Shown: piece after piece, positions 25,264 through 32,889 of the stretch | Layout: every line of letters begins with the position of its first letter | Position numbering within the stretch: the stretch's first letter is position 1 | Assembly: GCA_945901225.1 (NCBI GenBank) | Contig: CAMDKR010000006.1 | Location: 1 to 33,372 of the forward strand | Direction: 5' to 3' | Length of the DNA stretch: 33,372 nt | Source: Bordetella parapertussis | Lineage (GTDB): Bacteria > Pseudomonadota > Gammaproteobacteria > Burkholderiales > Burkholderiaceae_C | The notes under the pieces: generated by a model | Seen by the model: the letters and a program-made list of their open reading frames with translations, nothing else | The model's database searches: none | What the model was told of the DNA's origin: nothing | Position numbers and translations under genes: made by a program

Positions 25264-26238
25264 TCAGCCCAGCAAACGCGCCAAAGTCAAAAGCGCCAGC
25301 AGCAACATCCACATCACCACGGCCCGCCAAACCAAGCCCACCATGCTGCGCAAATGAAACAGTTCGGGTTCTCGACCTGCGGTGGTCTCTACTGCACCAG
25401 GGTTAAGCAGTAACTCATCCTCTGGCAGGCCTAAGTTTTTACCCCCCAAGCGCACATTGATGGCGCCCGAGGTAGCGGCCAACACCACCCCGTCATTGGA
25501 ATCAGGGAAATGTGCGGCATCGTGACGCCAAGCTTCAACCGCGTCTTCAAAATTGCCTACCACCGCAAAACTTAAAGCGGTCAATCGGGCTGGCAACCAG
25601 TCTGCGCTGCGCCAAGCTTTGGCTGCAGAGGTTTCTAGGGCTGCACTGTTGTGTTCGACGTCTGCCAAACTGGAGGCTTCGCTGCTTTCCCACGAGCGGG
25701 ATAAAAATTCACTGAGGCGGTAAAAAATAGCGCCGACAGGGCCCAATCCCAGACCTGCCAAAACAACAAACCAAACCACCACACCGAACACATGCCGGTG
25801 CGCGGCAATGGCTGAATACTCGATCACATGGCGAATAATTTCCTGACGAGGCAGGTCTTCTCCTTTGGCACCAGACCATTGGGAAAGCAAAGTATTGGCC
25901 AGCACATCGTCCCCAACTGATAGCGCATGTCGAATATCGGTGAAATGGTGGCTGAAATGTCGAAATCCCAAAGTGGCGTACAGCACAGCCACACTCCACA
26001 CCATGGCAAACACCCAGCCGAGATACCACGCCAAAGCCATATGGATCGCCCACACCAGCAAGCAGGGCGCGCCAATGGCCACTGCCCAAGCGGTCCAAGC
26101 GTGGCGTTGGTTGCCGGTGTCTAGCGTGTTGCGCACCTTGTCAGACCAAGCTTGCGAGACTCGCTCCAAACTTTCGCCAAAACTCAAAGGTCGGGCTTGT
26201 TCTAGCAAGAAAGCAAATAAAAGTGCGAAAAAACTCAT
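25264..26238 (-). CDS. CobD/CbiB-family membrane protein
   Basis: CobD/CbiB proteins are membrane enzymes that attach the aminopropanol arm to cobyric acid in cobalamin synthesis. This 324-residue protein has the family pattern: membrane helices at about 1-14, 48-90, 150-175 and near the C-terminus, and the conserved segment NDGVVLAATSGAINVRLGG followed by a region aligning with the family C-terminus. No other cobalamin gene is in the window. It is paired with a Nudix gene 13 nt upstream on the same strand. Many Burkholderiales carry such a stand-alone homologue, so a cobalamin role should not be assumed. Family assignment is fairly sure; function is not. Confidence 0.75.
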   Translation of the reverse strand: MSFFALLFAFLLEQARPLSFGESLERVSQAWSDKVRNTLDTGNQRHAWTAWAVAIGAPCLLVWAIHMALAWYLGWVFAMVWSVAVLYATLGFRHFSHHFTDIRHALSVGDDVLANTLLSQWSGAKGEDLPRQEIIRHVIEYSAIAAHRHVFGVVVWFVVLAGLGLGPVGAIFYRLSEFLSRSWESSEASSLADVEHNSAALETSAAKAWRSADWLPARLTALSFAVVGNFEDAVEAWRHDAAHFPDSNDGVVLAATSGAINVRLGGKNLGLPEDELLLNPGAVETTAGREPELFHLRSMVGLVWRAVVMWMLLLALLTLARLLG

Positions 26239-26251
26239 TCCCGCATGATAG

Positions 26252-26971
26252 TCAAGACTCGACGCTTGACTCAGCCTGATTGGCGTCAGTACTCAAAAAA
26301 CAATACAGGTTGCGCAAAATACCGGCAGTCACACCCCAAATAAAGCGTTTTTGATCGGTATCTTCATAGGGCATCGAAAACCATTCGCGCCTTACGCCTG
26401 ACCATTCCACCGCATGGCGGCAATGGTTGGCAGGGTTCATCACATACGCGAGCGGCACCTCAAACACTTGCGCTACCTCATGGGGATTGGCGCTCAGACG
26501 CATGGCGGGGTCAAGCAAGGCCACCACCGGCGTGACACTGAAGCCTGTGCCGGTGAGGTACAAAGGCAATTGACCCAAGATCTCGACATGCGAGGGATCC
26601 AAGCCCACCTCTTCTTGCGACTCACGCAACGCTGCTGCCACCGCATCAGCGTCTCCTTCGTCTAGGCGTCCCCCAGGAAAGGCTATCTGGCCCGAATGGG
26701 TCGACAAATGGGCGGTTCTGAGTGTCAGCAGCACACTGGGCTCAGGGCGCATCACCACCCCAACGAGGACTGCAGCGTCCACTGGAGGCTTCAGGGGGTT
26801 TAAGGGCGGCTCGAGCATGGCATCGGGTTGCCACACGGGGGGACTGGCGAAATGCTGTCGCAAACCCAACGGCGCAAGCCTTGGCACAGGCACTCTAGGC
26901 AAATGCCCATCCCATCCCAAAACCTCGGCGGATTCGGGTGAGAAACGGGGAATTTGGGTCAAGGAAACCAC
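26252..26971 (-). CDS. Nudix hydrolase, probable CoA pyrophosphatase (NudL/YeaB-like)
   Basis: Enzymes of this group cleave coenzyme A and its derivatives to phosphopantetheine and 3',5'-ADP. The Nudix box lies at about 100-124 (GGRLDEGDADAV..LRESQEEVGL, with the REXXEE metal-binding core). It is preceded by THSGQIAFPGG, whose FPGG plus upstream Gln pattern is typical of the CoA-pyrophosphatase subgroup. The 239-residue protein carries about 60 extra N-terminal residues compared with YeaB. The start is assigned to GTG 26971 because no ATG is available before residue 52 and no clear Shine-Dalgarno exists, so the true start could lie further in. The rplS terminator sits directly upstream, so the gene needs its own promoter. 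Confidence 0.85.
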   Translation of the reverse strand: MVSLTQIPRFSPESAEVLGWDGHLPRVPVPRLAPLGLRQHFASPPVWQPDAMLEPPLNPLKPPVDAAVLVGVVMRPEPSVLLTLRTAHLSTHSGQIAFPGGRLDEGDADAVAAALRESQEEVGLDPSHVEILGQLPLYLTGTGFSVTPVVALLDPAMRLSANPHEVAQVFEVPLAYVMNPANHCRHAVEWSGVRREWFSMPYEDTDQKRFIWGVTAGILRNLYCFLSTDANQAESSVES

Positions 26972-26991
26972 AGTGGTTATTGGGCGGTCAG

Positions 26992-27025
26992 AAAAAAACC
27001 GCCGCAGTGTGAACTGGGGCGGTTT
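26992..27025 (-). terminator. Strong intrinsic terminator of the rpsP-rimM-trmD-rplS operon
   Basis: On the minus strand, 26 nt after the rplS stop, AAACCGCC pairs with GGCGGTTT, with an inner CAG/CTG extension around the loop TTCACA. Seven T residues overlap and follow the stem (complement of 26992-26998). Long GC-rich stem plus T-run is a canonical Rho-independent terminator. Confidence 0.9.
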
Positions 27026-27051
27026 GTTTCAAGCAGACCTTGAAGTGGGTC

Positions 27052-27435
27052 TTACTTAGCGGCAGCAGCAGGTGCTGCTTTGGCTGTGAGTTTTTCTTTG
27101 ATACGGGCAGACTTACCGCTGCGCTCACGCAAATAGTACAACTTGGCACGACGCACATCACCACGGCGCTTGACTTCAACGCCAGCGATCAAGGGGCTGT
27201 AGGTTTGGAAAGTACGCTCAACGCCTTCACCGCTGGAGATTTTGCGAACGATGAAATTGGAGTTGATGCCGCGGTTGCGTTTGGCAATGACCACGCCTTC
27301 AAAGGCCTGCACACGTTTGCGCGTTCCCTCGACCACGTTGACACTGACCACCACGGTGTCGCCAGGAGAGAAAACCGGGATTTTCTTGCCCATGCGGGCG
27401 ATTTCTTCTTGTTCCAGAGTCTGGATGAGATTCAT
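27052..27435 (-). CDS. rplS: 50S ribosomal protein L19
   Basis: L19 sits at the 30S-50S interface of the large subunit. The 127-residue protein opens [22 protein letters not shown] and has the conserved segments [49 protein letters not shown] and [24 protein letters not shown], spanning the whole family length. An Ala/Lys-rich tail of about 10 residues extends the usual C-terminus. GAGGACATC before the ATG gives a good ribosome-binding site. It is the last gene of the operon, 105 nt after trmD, and appears to have its own promoter as well as the operon promoter. Confidence 0.98.
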   Translation of the reverse strand: MNLIQTLEQEEIARMGKKIPVFSPGDTVVVSVNVVEGTRKRVQAFEGVVIAKRNRGINSNFIVRKISSGEGVERTFQTYSPLIAGVEVKRRGDVRRAKLYYLRERSGKSARIKEKLTAKAAPAAAAK

Positions 27436-27515
27436 GATGTCCTCACAATGATCGTGGATGCGCTACACAAAAGGCCTATGGTGTTCGAGACACGAGGCGG
27501 CCACCCAGAGGATCG

Positions 27516-27532
27516 AAAGCCTGCCATTATAG
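27516..27532 (-). promoter_or_regulatory. Promoter element before rplS, exact copy of the rpsP element
   Basis: On the minus strand CTATAATGGCAGGCTTT contains a perfect TATAAT (complement of 27526-27531) about 90 nt before the rplS ATG. The same 17 bases occur upstream of rpsP at 29235-29251. No good TTGACA is seen 16-18 nt upstream. The identical block at two ribosomal-protein genes suggests a shared promoter type with a fixed initial transcribed sequence. Confidence 0.6.
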
Positions 27533-27540
27533 CTGGCTGG

Positions 27541-28302
27541 CTAGGGCTTAGGCTTCTCGGCCAACAGTTGCTCGTCTGCGCGGCTTAAAAGCCCAGATTG
27601 ACGGGCTTTTTCCATTAAATCTGGGCGATGTTGGGCGCTGAGCTTCAAGCTTTGCTGGCGACGCCAAGCGGCAATTTGCGCATGGTGACCCGACAGCAGC
27701 GCCTCAGGCACGGCTTGGTCTTGCCACACCTCAGGGCGGGTAAAGTGGGGGCAATCCAGCAAACCACTTAAGGCAGGCGTGAAACTGTCTTGCAAATGGC
27801 TTTGCTCATCGTGCAAAACCCCCGGTTGCAATCGCGCCAAGGCATCCAACCACGCCATGGCGGCAATTTCGCCACCAGACAACACAAAGTCACCCAAGCT
27901 GATGTGGGCGTCCACGTGTGCATCAATAAAGCGCTGGTCTATGCCCTCGTAGCGTCCACACAGCAGCACCACGCCAGCCGTTAGTCCGCTGCGCTGAACC
28001 AAGCTTTGGCTCAAGACCTCGCCCACGGGTGAAAAATAGACCAACGGCGCTTGCTGGCGATCTAAGTCGCTTTCAGCCCGAACGGCTGCCAAGCAAGCCG
28101 CCAACGGCTCAGCAAGCATGACCATGCCAGGGCCACCGCCAAATGGCCGGTCGTCCACCCGCTTGTAGTTGCCCTCAGCGTAGTCACGTGGGTTCCAGGT
28201 TTTGACGTCTAACTGCCCGCTTTCATAAGCACGGCGCGTCACCCCCGCTTGCACAAACGGTATAAATAGCTCGGGAAACAAAGTGATGATGTCGACACGC
28301 AT
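27541..28302 (-). CDS. trmD: tRNA (guanine-37-N1) methyltransferase
   Basis: TrmD uses S-adenosylmethionine to methylate G37 next to the anticodon and so prevents +1 frameshifting. It is a SPOUT-fold dimer with a trefoil knot. The 253-residue protein has the N-terminal MRVDIITLFPELF, the knot segments LVYFSPVGE and LLCGRYEGIDQRFID, and the SGGEIAAMAWLDALARLQPGVL stretch that binds the cofactor. Length is normal. It follows rimM by 17 nt in the standard operon order. Confidence 0.98.
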   Translation of the reverse strand: MRVDIITLFPELFIPFVQAGVTRRAYESGQLDVKTWNPRDYAEGNYKRVDDRPFGGGPGMVMLAEPLAACLAAVRAESDLDRQQAPLVYFSPVGEVLSQSLVQRSGLTAGVVLLCGRYEGIDQRFIDAHVDAHISLGDFVLSGGEIAAMAWLDALARLQPGVLHDEQSHLQDSFTPALSGLLDCPHFTRPEVWQDQAVPEALLSGHHAQIAAWRRQQSLKLSAQHRPDLMEKARQSGLLSRADEQLLAEKPKP

Positions 28303-28319
28303 GGCGAAAGTATGCAGCC

Positions 28320-28892
28320 TCAGTAATCGGCTTGCCAGTCCACCGTGATGAGGCGACCTTGGATGTCCACCTTGTCTACATAAACCGAGACAAATGGAAT
28401 CATCCGCTCTATGGGTTTACCTTCGCCATCGGTCACCGTGTCGCGCAACACCAAAACGGTTTGCGGGCCGGTGGACAGCAATTCGGTGACCTCGCCCAAG
28501 TCCACGCCTTCACGGTTTCGCACTTGCAAGCCAATCAGGTCGACCCAATAGTATTCGTCGCTGGCAGGTGTGGGAAAACTGGAACGGGGAACAAAGATGC
28601 GTGCGCCCTTGAGGCTTTCGGCGATGTCGCGGTCGTCCAACTCGTGGATGCAAGCCACCACGCTGTCGGAATGCTCCTTGGCTTCACGCACCCGCAGCAA
28701 GACCGTGCCACTGAAGGGCGAAGCGCCGCGCTCGTTGGGCTGTAAAAACCAGCGTTTAGACGAAAACAGCGCCTCGGGAGAGGCGCTGTGAGGGAGGATT
28801 TTCAGCCAGCCTTTAAGACCCCAAGCATCCAAAATGCGACCGACTTCGACAGCATCCGCTGGCAGTTCAGCAGGCTCCCAAGCGGCTTGCAT
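28320..28892 (-). CDS. rimM: RimM, 16S rRNA processing/30S maturation factor
   Basis: RimM binds S19 and assists maturation of the 30S head. The 190-residue protein has the N-terminal RimM beta-barrel (VEVGRILDAWGLKGWLKILPHS near residues 16-37) and a C-terminal PRC-barrel (about 107-185, starting YYWVDLIGLQV and including RMIPFVSVYVDKVD). Length is slightly above the E. coli protein because of a short N-terminal extension. It lies 17 nt after rpsP and 17 nt before trmD. Confidence 0.96.
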   Translation of the reverse strand: MQAAWEPAELPADAVEVGRILDAWGLKGWLKILPHSASPEALFSSKRWFLQPNERGASPFSGTVLLRVREAKEHSDSVVACIHELDDRDIAESLKGARIFVPRSSFPTPASDEYYWVDLIGLQVRNREGVDLGEVTELLSTGPQTVLVLRDTVTDGEGKPIERMIPFVSVYVDKVDIQGRLITVDWQADY

Positions 28893-28909
28893 GGGTTGGG
28901 GATGGGCTT

Positions 28910-29161
28910 TTAAGCGGCAGTTTTGCCGGCTTGTTTGATCAAACGGTCAACGGTGGGCGAAGTTTGTGCGCCCACGCCGACCCAGTAGCTGAGTCGGTCT
29001 TGGGCAATGCGCAAGCCTTCCTCACCACCGGCAGCGATGGGGTTGTAAAAACCGATGCGCTCGATAAAGCGGCCATCGCGGCGAACGCGTTTGTCAGCCA
29101 CAACAATGTTGAAAAAGGGACGGGCTTTTGCGCCGCCGCGTGAGAGTCGGATGACGACCAT
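28910..29161 (-). CDS. rpsP: 30S ribosomal protein S16
   Basis: S16 is an early-binding small-subunit protein. The 83-residue product starts [25 protein letters not shown] and continues with [14 protein letters not shown], both invariant features of the family, over the full normal length. GGATAAACC precedes the ATG. It leads the rpsP-rimM-trmD-rplS operon, transcribed from the TATAAT element about 85 nt upstream and divergent from the GNAT gene. Confidence 0.98.
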   Translation of the reverse strand: MVVIRLSRGGAKARPFFNIVVADKRVRRDGRFIERIGFYNPIAAGGEEGLRIAQDRLSYWVGVGAQTSPTVDRLIKQAGKTAA

Positions 29162-29234
29162 GGTTTATCCTTGGGTGCAGTCTTAGATTCAACGATGAGA
29201 CACGCGACATGGCCACCCGGCCAGCGCTCGCTGA

Positions 29235-29251
29235 AAAGCCTGCCATTATAG
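29235..29251 (-). promoter_or_regulatory. Promoter element of the rpsP operon
   Basis: The minus-strand sequence CTATAATGGCAGGCTTT contains a perfect TATAAT -10 (complement of 29245-29250) about 85 nt before rpsP. It is identical to the 17 bases at 27516-27532 upstream of rplS. No clear -35 is visible; the divergent GNAT gene begins only 12 nt away, so the upstream part of the promoter lies in its coding start. Confidence 0.65.
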
Positions 29252-29262
29252 ACTGACCATCC

Positions 29263-29817
29263 ATGCCCTCTTCCGCCCTGCTTATTCGCCCCAGTTTGGA
29301 GGCCGATCTGCCTGCCATCAAAGCCATTTACGCCCACCATGTGATGCATGGCACGGGCAGCTTTGAAATAGATGCGCCGAACCTTGCCGAAATGACACGC
29401 CGCCGCGCCGATGTACTGGCCAAAGGCTTGCCGCATCTAGTGGCCAGCCGAGAGACTGAGGTGCTGGGCTTTGCCTATGCAGGTATCTTCCGACCCCGCC
29501 CTGCTTTTCGCTTCATGGCCGAAGACTCGGTTTACATCCATGCCGACCATGTGGGCTTGGGTATTGGCCGCGCCCTGCTAGCAGAACTTTTGCGCCATTG
29601 CGAGGCGATGGGTATTCGCCAAATGCTGGCGGTCATTGGCGACTCGGCCAACGCGGGATCGATGGGGCTGCACCACAGCTTGGGCTTTGCGCATACCGGT
29701 ATCTTGAAAGCCAGCGGCTGGAAGCATGGCCGTTGGTTGGACACGGTGTTCATGCAAAAAACTTTAGGGGCGGGAGATTCCAGCCCCGCCAGCGAGCTCA
29801 CGCCATCAAACGGATAA
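29263..29817 (+). CDS. GNAT N-acetyltransferase (phosphinothricin acetyltransferase-like)
   Basis: This GNAT-fold enzyme would transfer an acetyl group from acetyl-CoA to a small amine; relatives act on phosphinothricin or methionine sulfone/sulfoximine. The 184-residue protein shows the family start IRPSLEADLPAIKAIYAHHV and GTGSFEIDAPNLAEM, the core strand EDSVYIHADHVGLGIGRALL with the acetyl-CoA-binding GxGxG/A-type loop, and the C-terminal GLHHSLGFAHTGILKASGWKHGRWLDTVFMQK. These match the Pat/YncA group closely. The actual substrate cannot be assigned. The gene is divergent from rpsP and is followed after 8 nt by a small membrane-protein gene. Confidence 0.88.
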   Translation: MPSSALLIRPSLEADLPAIKAIYAHHVMHGTGSFEIDAPNLAEMTRRRADVLAKGLPHLVASRETEVLGFAYAGIFRPRPAFRFMAEDSVYIHADHVGLGIGRALLAELLRHCEAMGIRQMLAVIGDSANAGSMGLHHSLGFAHTGILKASGWKHGRWLDTVFMQKTLGAGDSSPASELTPSNG

Positions 29818-29825
29818 TCCAGCCC

Positions 29826-30272
29826 ATGAAAAATAAAACATTGGCTACGTGGTTAAGTTTTTTGGGTGGCCCTTTGGGCTTGCACCGTTTTTATATGTTC
29901 GGTAAAAGCGATTGGCTGGCTTGGGTTTTGCCATGGCCAACTTTGCTGGGCTTGTACGGCTTTCAAAGGGCGCAAGACTTTGGCGTAGACGATCCTTTGA
30001 GTTGGCGGCTGGTACCCATACTGGGCATAACCATTGCTGGCTCGGCAATGAACGCGATTTACTGGGGCTTGATGTCGCCTGAGCGCTGGAACAGCACTTA
30101 CAACCCCGAAGCTGACCCCGAGTCAACGGCTGGCAACAGCAACTGGCTGACCGTGGCCGCCTTGGTGCTCTCGCTGTTGGTGGGCTCCACCGCTTTGCTT
30201 TCCACCTTGGCTTATGGGTTTCAGCGCTACTTTGAATCGCAAATCGAAGAAGCGCGAAAAATTTCGCAATAA
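29826..30272 (+). CDS. TM2-domain membrane protein
   Basis: The 148-residue protein starts at the ATG 29826, 8 nt after the GNAT stop; a longer frame from 29598 lies inside that gene. The N-terminus has the TM2-type signature: a first membrane segment ATWLSFLGGPLGLHRFYMFGK with the G-LHRFY motif, then a helix WLAWVLPWPTLLGLYGFQ with a DFGVDDP segment. Two more hydrophobic helices lie at about 60-80 and 106-130, and the C-terminus is charged. Function of the family in bacteria is unknown. It converges on folK with only 4 nt between stops. Confidence 0.75.
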   Translation: MKNKTLATWLSFLGGPLGLHRFYMFGKSDWLAWVLPWPTLLGLYGFQRAQDFGVDDPLSWRLVPILGITIAGSAMNAIYWGLMSPERWNSTYNPEADPESTAGNSNWLTVAALVLSLLVGSTALLSTLAYGFQRYFESQIEEARKISQ

Positions 30273-30276
30273 ACAT

Positions 30277-30789
30277 TTAGTCGGGCAACCAAGCCGCTGC
30301 TTGATCGGCCACGGCTTGCAACATCTGCGAACTGACTTTATCGGGATACAGCTTGTGCAAAGGCAGCAACACAAAAGCACGTTGCTGCCAGCGCGGATGG
30401 GGCAAGCTTAAATATTCGCTTTGCATTTGAGCCTCACCATAAAACAGCAAGTCCAAATCCAGTGTGCGCGGCGCATGGCGGTAATCACGGGTGCGCCCAG
30501 CGGCTTGCTCTAAGTTCTGCAAAGCTTCCAAGAGATTCACTGCGTTCAAATGGGTTTGGATGTGTGCCACTGCGTTGACGTAAGTGGGCCCATCCGCGTC
30601 AACTGGGGCGCTGCTGAGCAAGGGCGAGGCTTGCACCAAGTGCGTATGCGGAACTTGATTCAGCGCTGCGATGGCTTGGCGAACAGCCAGGATGGCGTCG
30701 CCCAAATTGGCACCCAGTGCCACGTAGGCACTGACGGGTTCAAACCGCGCTGAACGGTCAGGCCGTGCTGTCACCACTTGCGGGGGCAT
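30277..30789 (-). CDS. folK: HPPK, 6-hydroxymethyl-7,8-dihydropterin pyrophosphokinase
   Basis: FolK transfers pyrophosphate from ATP to hydroxymethyl-dihydropterin in folate synthesis. The conserved start AYVALGANLGD lies near residue 21 of the version given here, and HAPRTLDLDLLFYG and LSLPHPRWQQRAFVLLPL are the catalytic and substrate-binding signatures. The frame stays open to 30906, far inside pcnB, but that would give about 60 residues before the fold. I chose ATG 30789 (170 residues), which overlaps the pcnB end by 32 nt. Two adjacent GTG codons at 30777 and 30774 are equally plausible because none of the three has a well-spaced Shine-Dalgarno. It is last in the hda-HAD-pcnB-folK cluster. 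Confidence 0.93.
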   Translation of the reverse strand: MPPQVVTARPDRSARFEPVSAYVALGANLGDAILAVRQAIAALNQVPHTHLVQASPLLSSAPVDADGPTYVNAVAHIQTHLNAVNLLEALQNLEQAAGRTRDYRHAPRTLDLDLLFYGEAQMQSEYLSLPHPRWQQRAFVLLPLHKLYPDKVSSQMLQAVADQAAAWLPD

Positions 30790-32218
30790 CCCCTGCGGGC
30801 TTGCGGCGACGGCGCGGTCGTTTACGCGCCACAGGGGTGCCATCGGCTTTGACGGCGCGGGGTGGCGCTTTGACCGATTGCAACATGTCGGTACGGGTAT
30901 CGTCACTGGCGGTGCTGAAGGTTTCCCACCAATCGGCCAGCTCTTCGTCCACCTCGCCTACCTCAGCTCTCAAACGCATGAAGTCAAACCCGGCACGGAA
31001 CCGCGCTTGATCAACCAAGCCAAACGGGGCACTGCCGCTGCGTTTTTCAAAGCGTGGTTGCATGGTCCAAATTTCACGCATATCGCCAGCCAATTTGCCG
31101 CGTCCCGACACATCGCCGATGCGGGCATTGAAGACATCTTCAATGGCTTCTTGCAAAGCGGGAAACGTGGGCATCTCGGTGCTGCGCACCTGCCAACCTT
31201 CACGCACATCGGCCCACAACACACATGCCAGCAAAAAGCTAGGTGCGACTGGTTTGCCCTCGCCCACACGGCGGTCGGTGTCTTGCAAAGCGGCGTTCAC
31301 AAAGGGCGAATCCACACGCTCGACCACCACATCCAGCAAGGGGTAAATGCCCCGCGCCAGCCCTAAGGTTTTGAGTTGCGCAATGCTGGCCAGCGCATGG
31401 CCGGTTTGCAAAAGCTTGAGCATTTCGTCAAACAAACGGCTTTGCGGCACATCGGCCAACAAGGCCGCCGAAGCCTTCAGAGGTTTGGCGGTGCGAGGCT
31501 CCAAGGCAAAGCCCAAGTTGTTCAGCTTGGCAGCGAAACGCACGGCGCGGATGATGCGCACTGGGTCTTCGCGGTAACGGGTGGCAGGGTCGCCAATCAT
31601 GCGCAAGACACGCTTTTTGGCGTCTTCCAAGCCATGGTGGTAATCGATGACGTCGCCCGTCAAGGGGTCGTAGTACATGGCATTGACGGTGAAGTCACGC
31701 CGCGCCGCATCTTCTTCTTGAGGGCCCCAGACGTTGTCGCGCAGCACACGGCCACTGGCGTCCACCGCATGGGTCATATTGGAGAGGGCTTTTTTGCTGG
31801 TGCGCTCATTGCCACTGACTTGCTCGGCGTCGTTGCTGTCAAGGTGAGCACGGAAGGTGGAGACTTCAATCACTTCGTGTTCACGGCCACGGCCATAAAC
31901 CACATGGACGATGCGAAAGCGTCGCCCAATGATGAAAGCACGGCGAAAACAGGCTTTCACCTCTTCGGGCGTGGCGTTGGTGGCCACATCAAAGTCTTTG
32001 GGCTTCAAGCCCACCAACAAATCGCGCACCGCACCGCCGACGATATAGGCCTCAAAGCCACGCTCTTGCAAGGTACGCACCACGTTCATGGCACGCTCAT
32101 CCACCAAGGTGTGGTCAATGCAGTGATCCTGCTCGTTGATGACGCGGCGCTTGCCAAATTTAGATGCAAGCTTGGCGCTGCTGCGGCCCATCAAACGGTG
32201 AATGATTTTGCTGATCAT
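30758..32218 (-). CDS. pcnB: Poly(A) polymerase I
   Basis: PcnB adds poly(A) tails to RNA 3' ends and so promotes decay. I place the start at ATG 32218, which overlaps the stop of the HAD gene as ATGA and gives 486 residues opening MISKIIHRLMG. The longer frame to 32248 runs into the HAD gene. The nucleotidyltransferase core has GGAVRDLLVG (61-70) and the metal aspartates D75 and D77 in KDFDVATNATP. The RDFTVNAMYYDP segment and the helical RNA-binding part follow. The C-terminus (about 450-486) is strongly basic (RKRPRRRRKP), typical of PcnB and not of CCA-adding enzymes. Probably co-transcribed with folK. Confidence 0.95.
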   Translation of the reverse strand: MISKIIHRLMGRSSAKLASKFGKRRVINEQDHCIDHTLVDERAMNVVRTLQERGFEAYIVGGAVRDLLVGLKPKDFDVATNATPEEVKACFRRAFIIGRRFRIVHVVYGRGREHEVIEVSTFRAHLDSNDAEQVSGNERTSKKALSNMTHAVDASGRVLRDNVWGPQEEDAARRDFTVNAMYYDPLTGDVIDYHHGLEDAKKRVLRMIGDPATRYREDPVRIIRAVRFAAKLNNLGFALEPRTAKPLKASAALLADVPQSRLFDEMLKLLQTGHALASIAQLKTLGLARGIYPLLDVVVERVDSPFVNAALQDTDRRVGEGKPVAPSFLLACVLWADVREGWQVRSTEMPTFPALQEAIEDVFNARIGDVSGRGKLAGDMREIWTMQPRFEKRSGSAPFGLVDQARFRAGFDFMRLRAEVGEVDEELADWWETFSTASDDTRTDMLQSVKAPPRAVKADGTPVARKRPRRRRKPAGDAPASGDSTA

Positions 32219-32886
32219 GAAGTCTCGAAAAGGTCGAGGATACGCCACCCGCGTTCTTGGGCGATTTGCTTGAGGGCTGGACCGCCATTGGTGACCACGG
32301 GGACATCGACGTTTTCAAGCAAGGGCAAGTCGTTCATCGAGTCGCTGTAAAAGGTGGCGTGAACCTCGGAAAGACTCAATCCCTGCGCTGCCAACCATTG
32401 GTTCACACGGGTGACTTTGCCTTCGCGCAGCGTGGGCACGCCGTCAATCTCGCCGGTGAAATTGCCGTCGGCATCTCGCACCAGTTGCGCGGCCAACAAC
32501 ACATCCATGCCAAAAGCTTGGGCGATGGGGCCGGTCACAAACTCGTTGGTGGCGGTCACCATCACCAAGGTGTCGCCCTGAGCGCGGTGCTGTTCCACCA
32601 GCGCCAAGGCCTGTGGTCGGATGGCCGGTTGAATGACTTCACGCATAAAAGCTTGGTGGGCCACGCTGGCTGCCGCCACACCTTGCTGGCGAATCGCTTC
32701 GGTGGCAAAACGCACATAGGCATGGATATCCAAACACCCGGAGTTGTAATCGGCATAAAACCCATCGTTGCGTTGCTTGAAGCTATGGGCATCGACCCAG
32801 CCCAGCTTCAGCGTGAACTCGCCCCACGATTGGTCGGAATCGAGTGGCAGCAAGGTTTGGTCTAAATCAAACAGGGCGAGTTTCAT
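32215..32886 (-). CDS. HAD-IB family phosphatase (SerB-like)
   Basis: This is a haloacid-dehalogenase-fold phosphatase of subfamily IB. The 223-residue protein has motif I FDLDQTLLP with nucleophile D7 and acid/base D9, motif II MVTATNEFV, and motifs III/IV with REGKVTRV and YSDSMNDLPLLENV. The all-helical cap between motifs I and II fits the IB group that includes phosphoserine phosphatase. The substrate is not evident; close relatives next to hda in Burkholderiales are given various names (phosphoserine or histidinol phosphatase-like). It sits 3 nt after hda and overlaps pcnB by 4 nt. Confidence 0.9.
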   Translation of the reverse strand: MKLALFDLDQTLLPLDSDQSWGEFTLKLGWVDAHSFKQRNDGFYADYNSGCLDIHAYVRFATEAIRQQGVAAASVAHQAFMREVIQPAIRPQALALVEQHRAQGDTLVMVTATNEFVTGPIAQAFGMDVLLAAQLVRDADGNFTGEIDGVPTLREGKVTRVNQWLAAQGLSLSEVHATFYSDSMNDLPLLENVDVPVVTNGGPALKQIAQERGWRILDLFETS

Positions 32887-32889
32887 GCG

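Noticed and set aside
26966-26978. AACCA-CAG-TGGTT hairpin at the start of the Nudix gene
   Set aside because: Only 5 bp with a 3-nt loop and mostly A/T pairs; too weak to claim a role.
31376-32350. 324-codon plus-strand frame opposite pcnB
   Set aside because: Same reason: pcnB is complete and recognisable on the other strand, and this frame crosses the pcnB/HAD junction.
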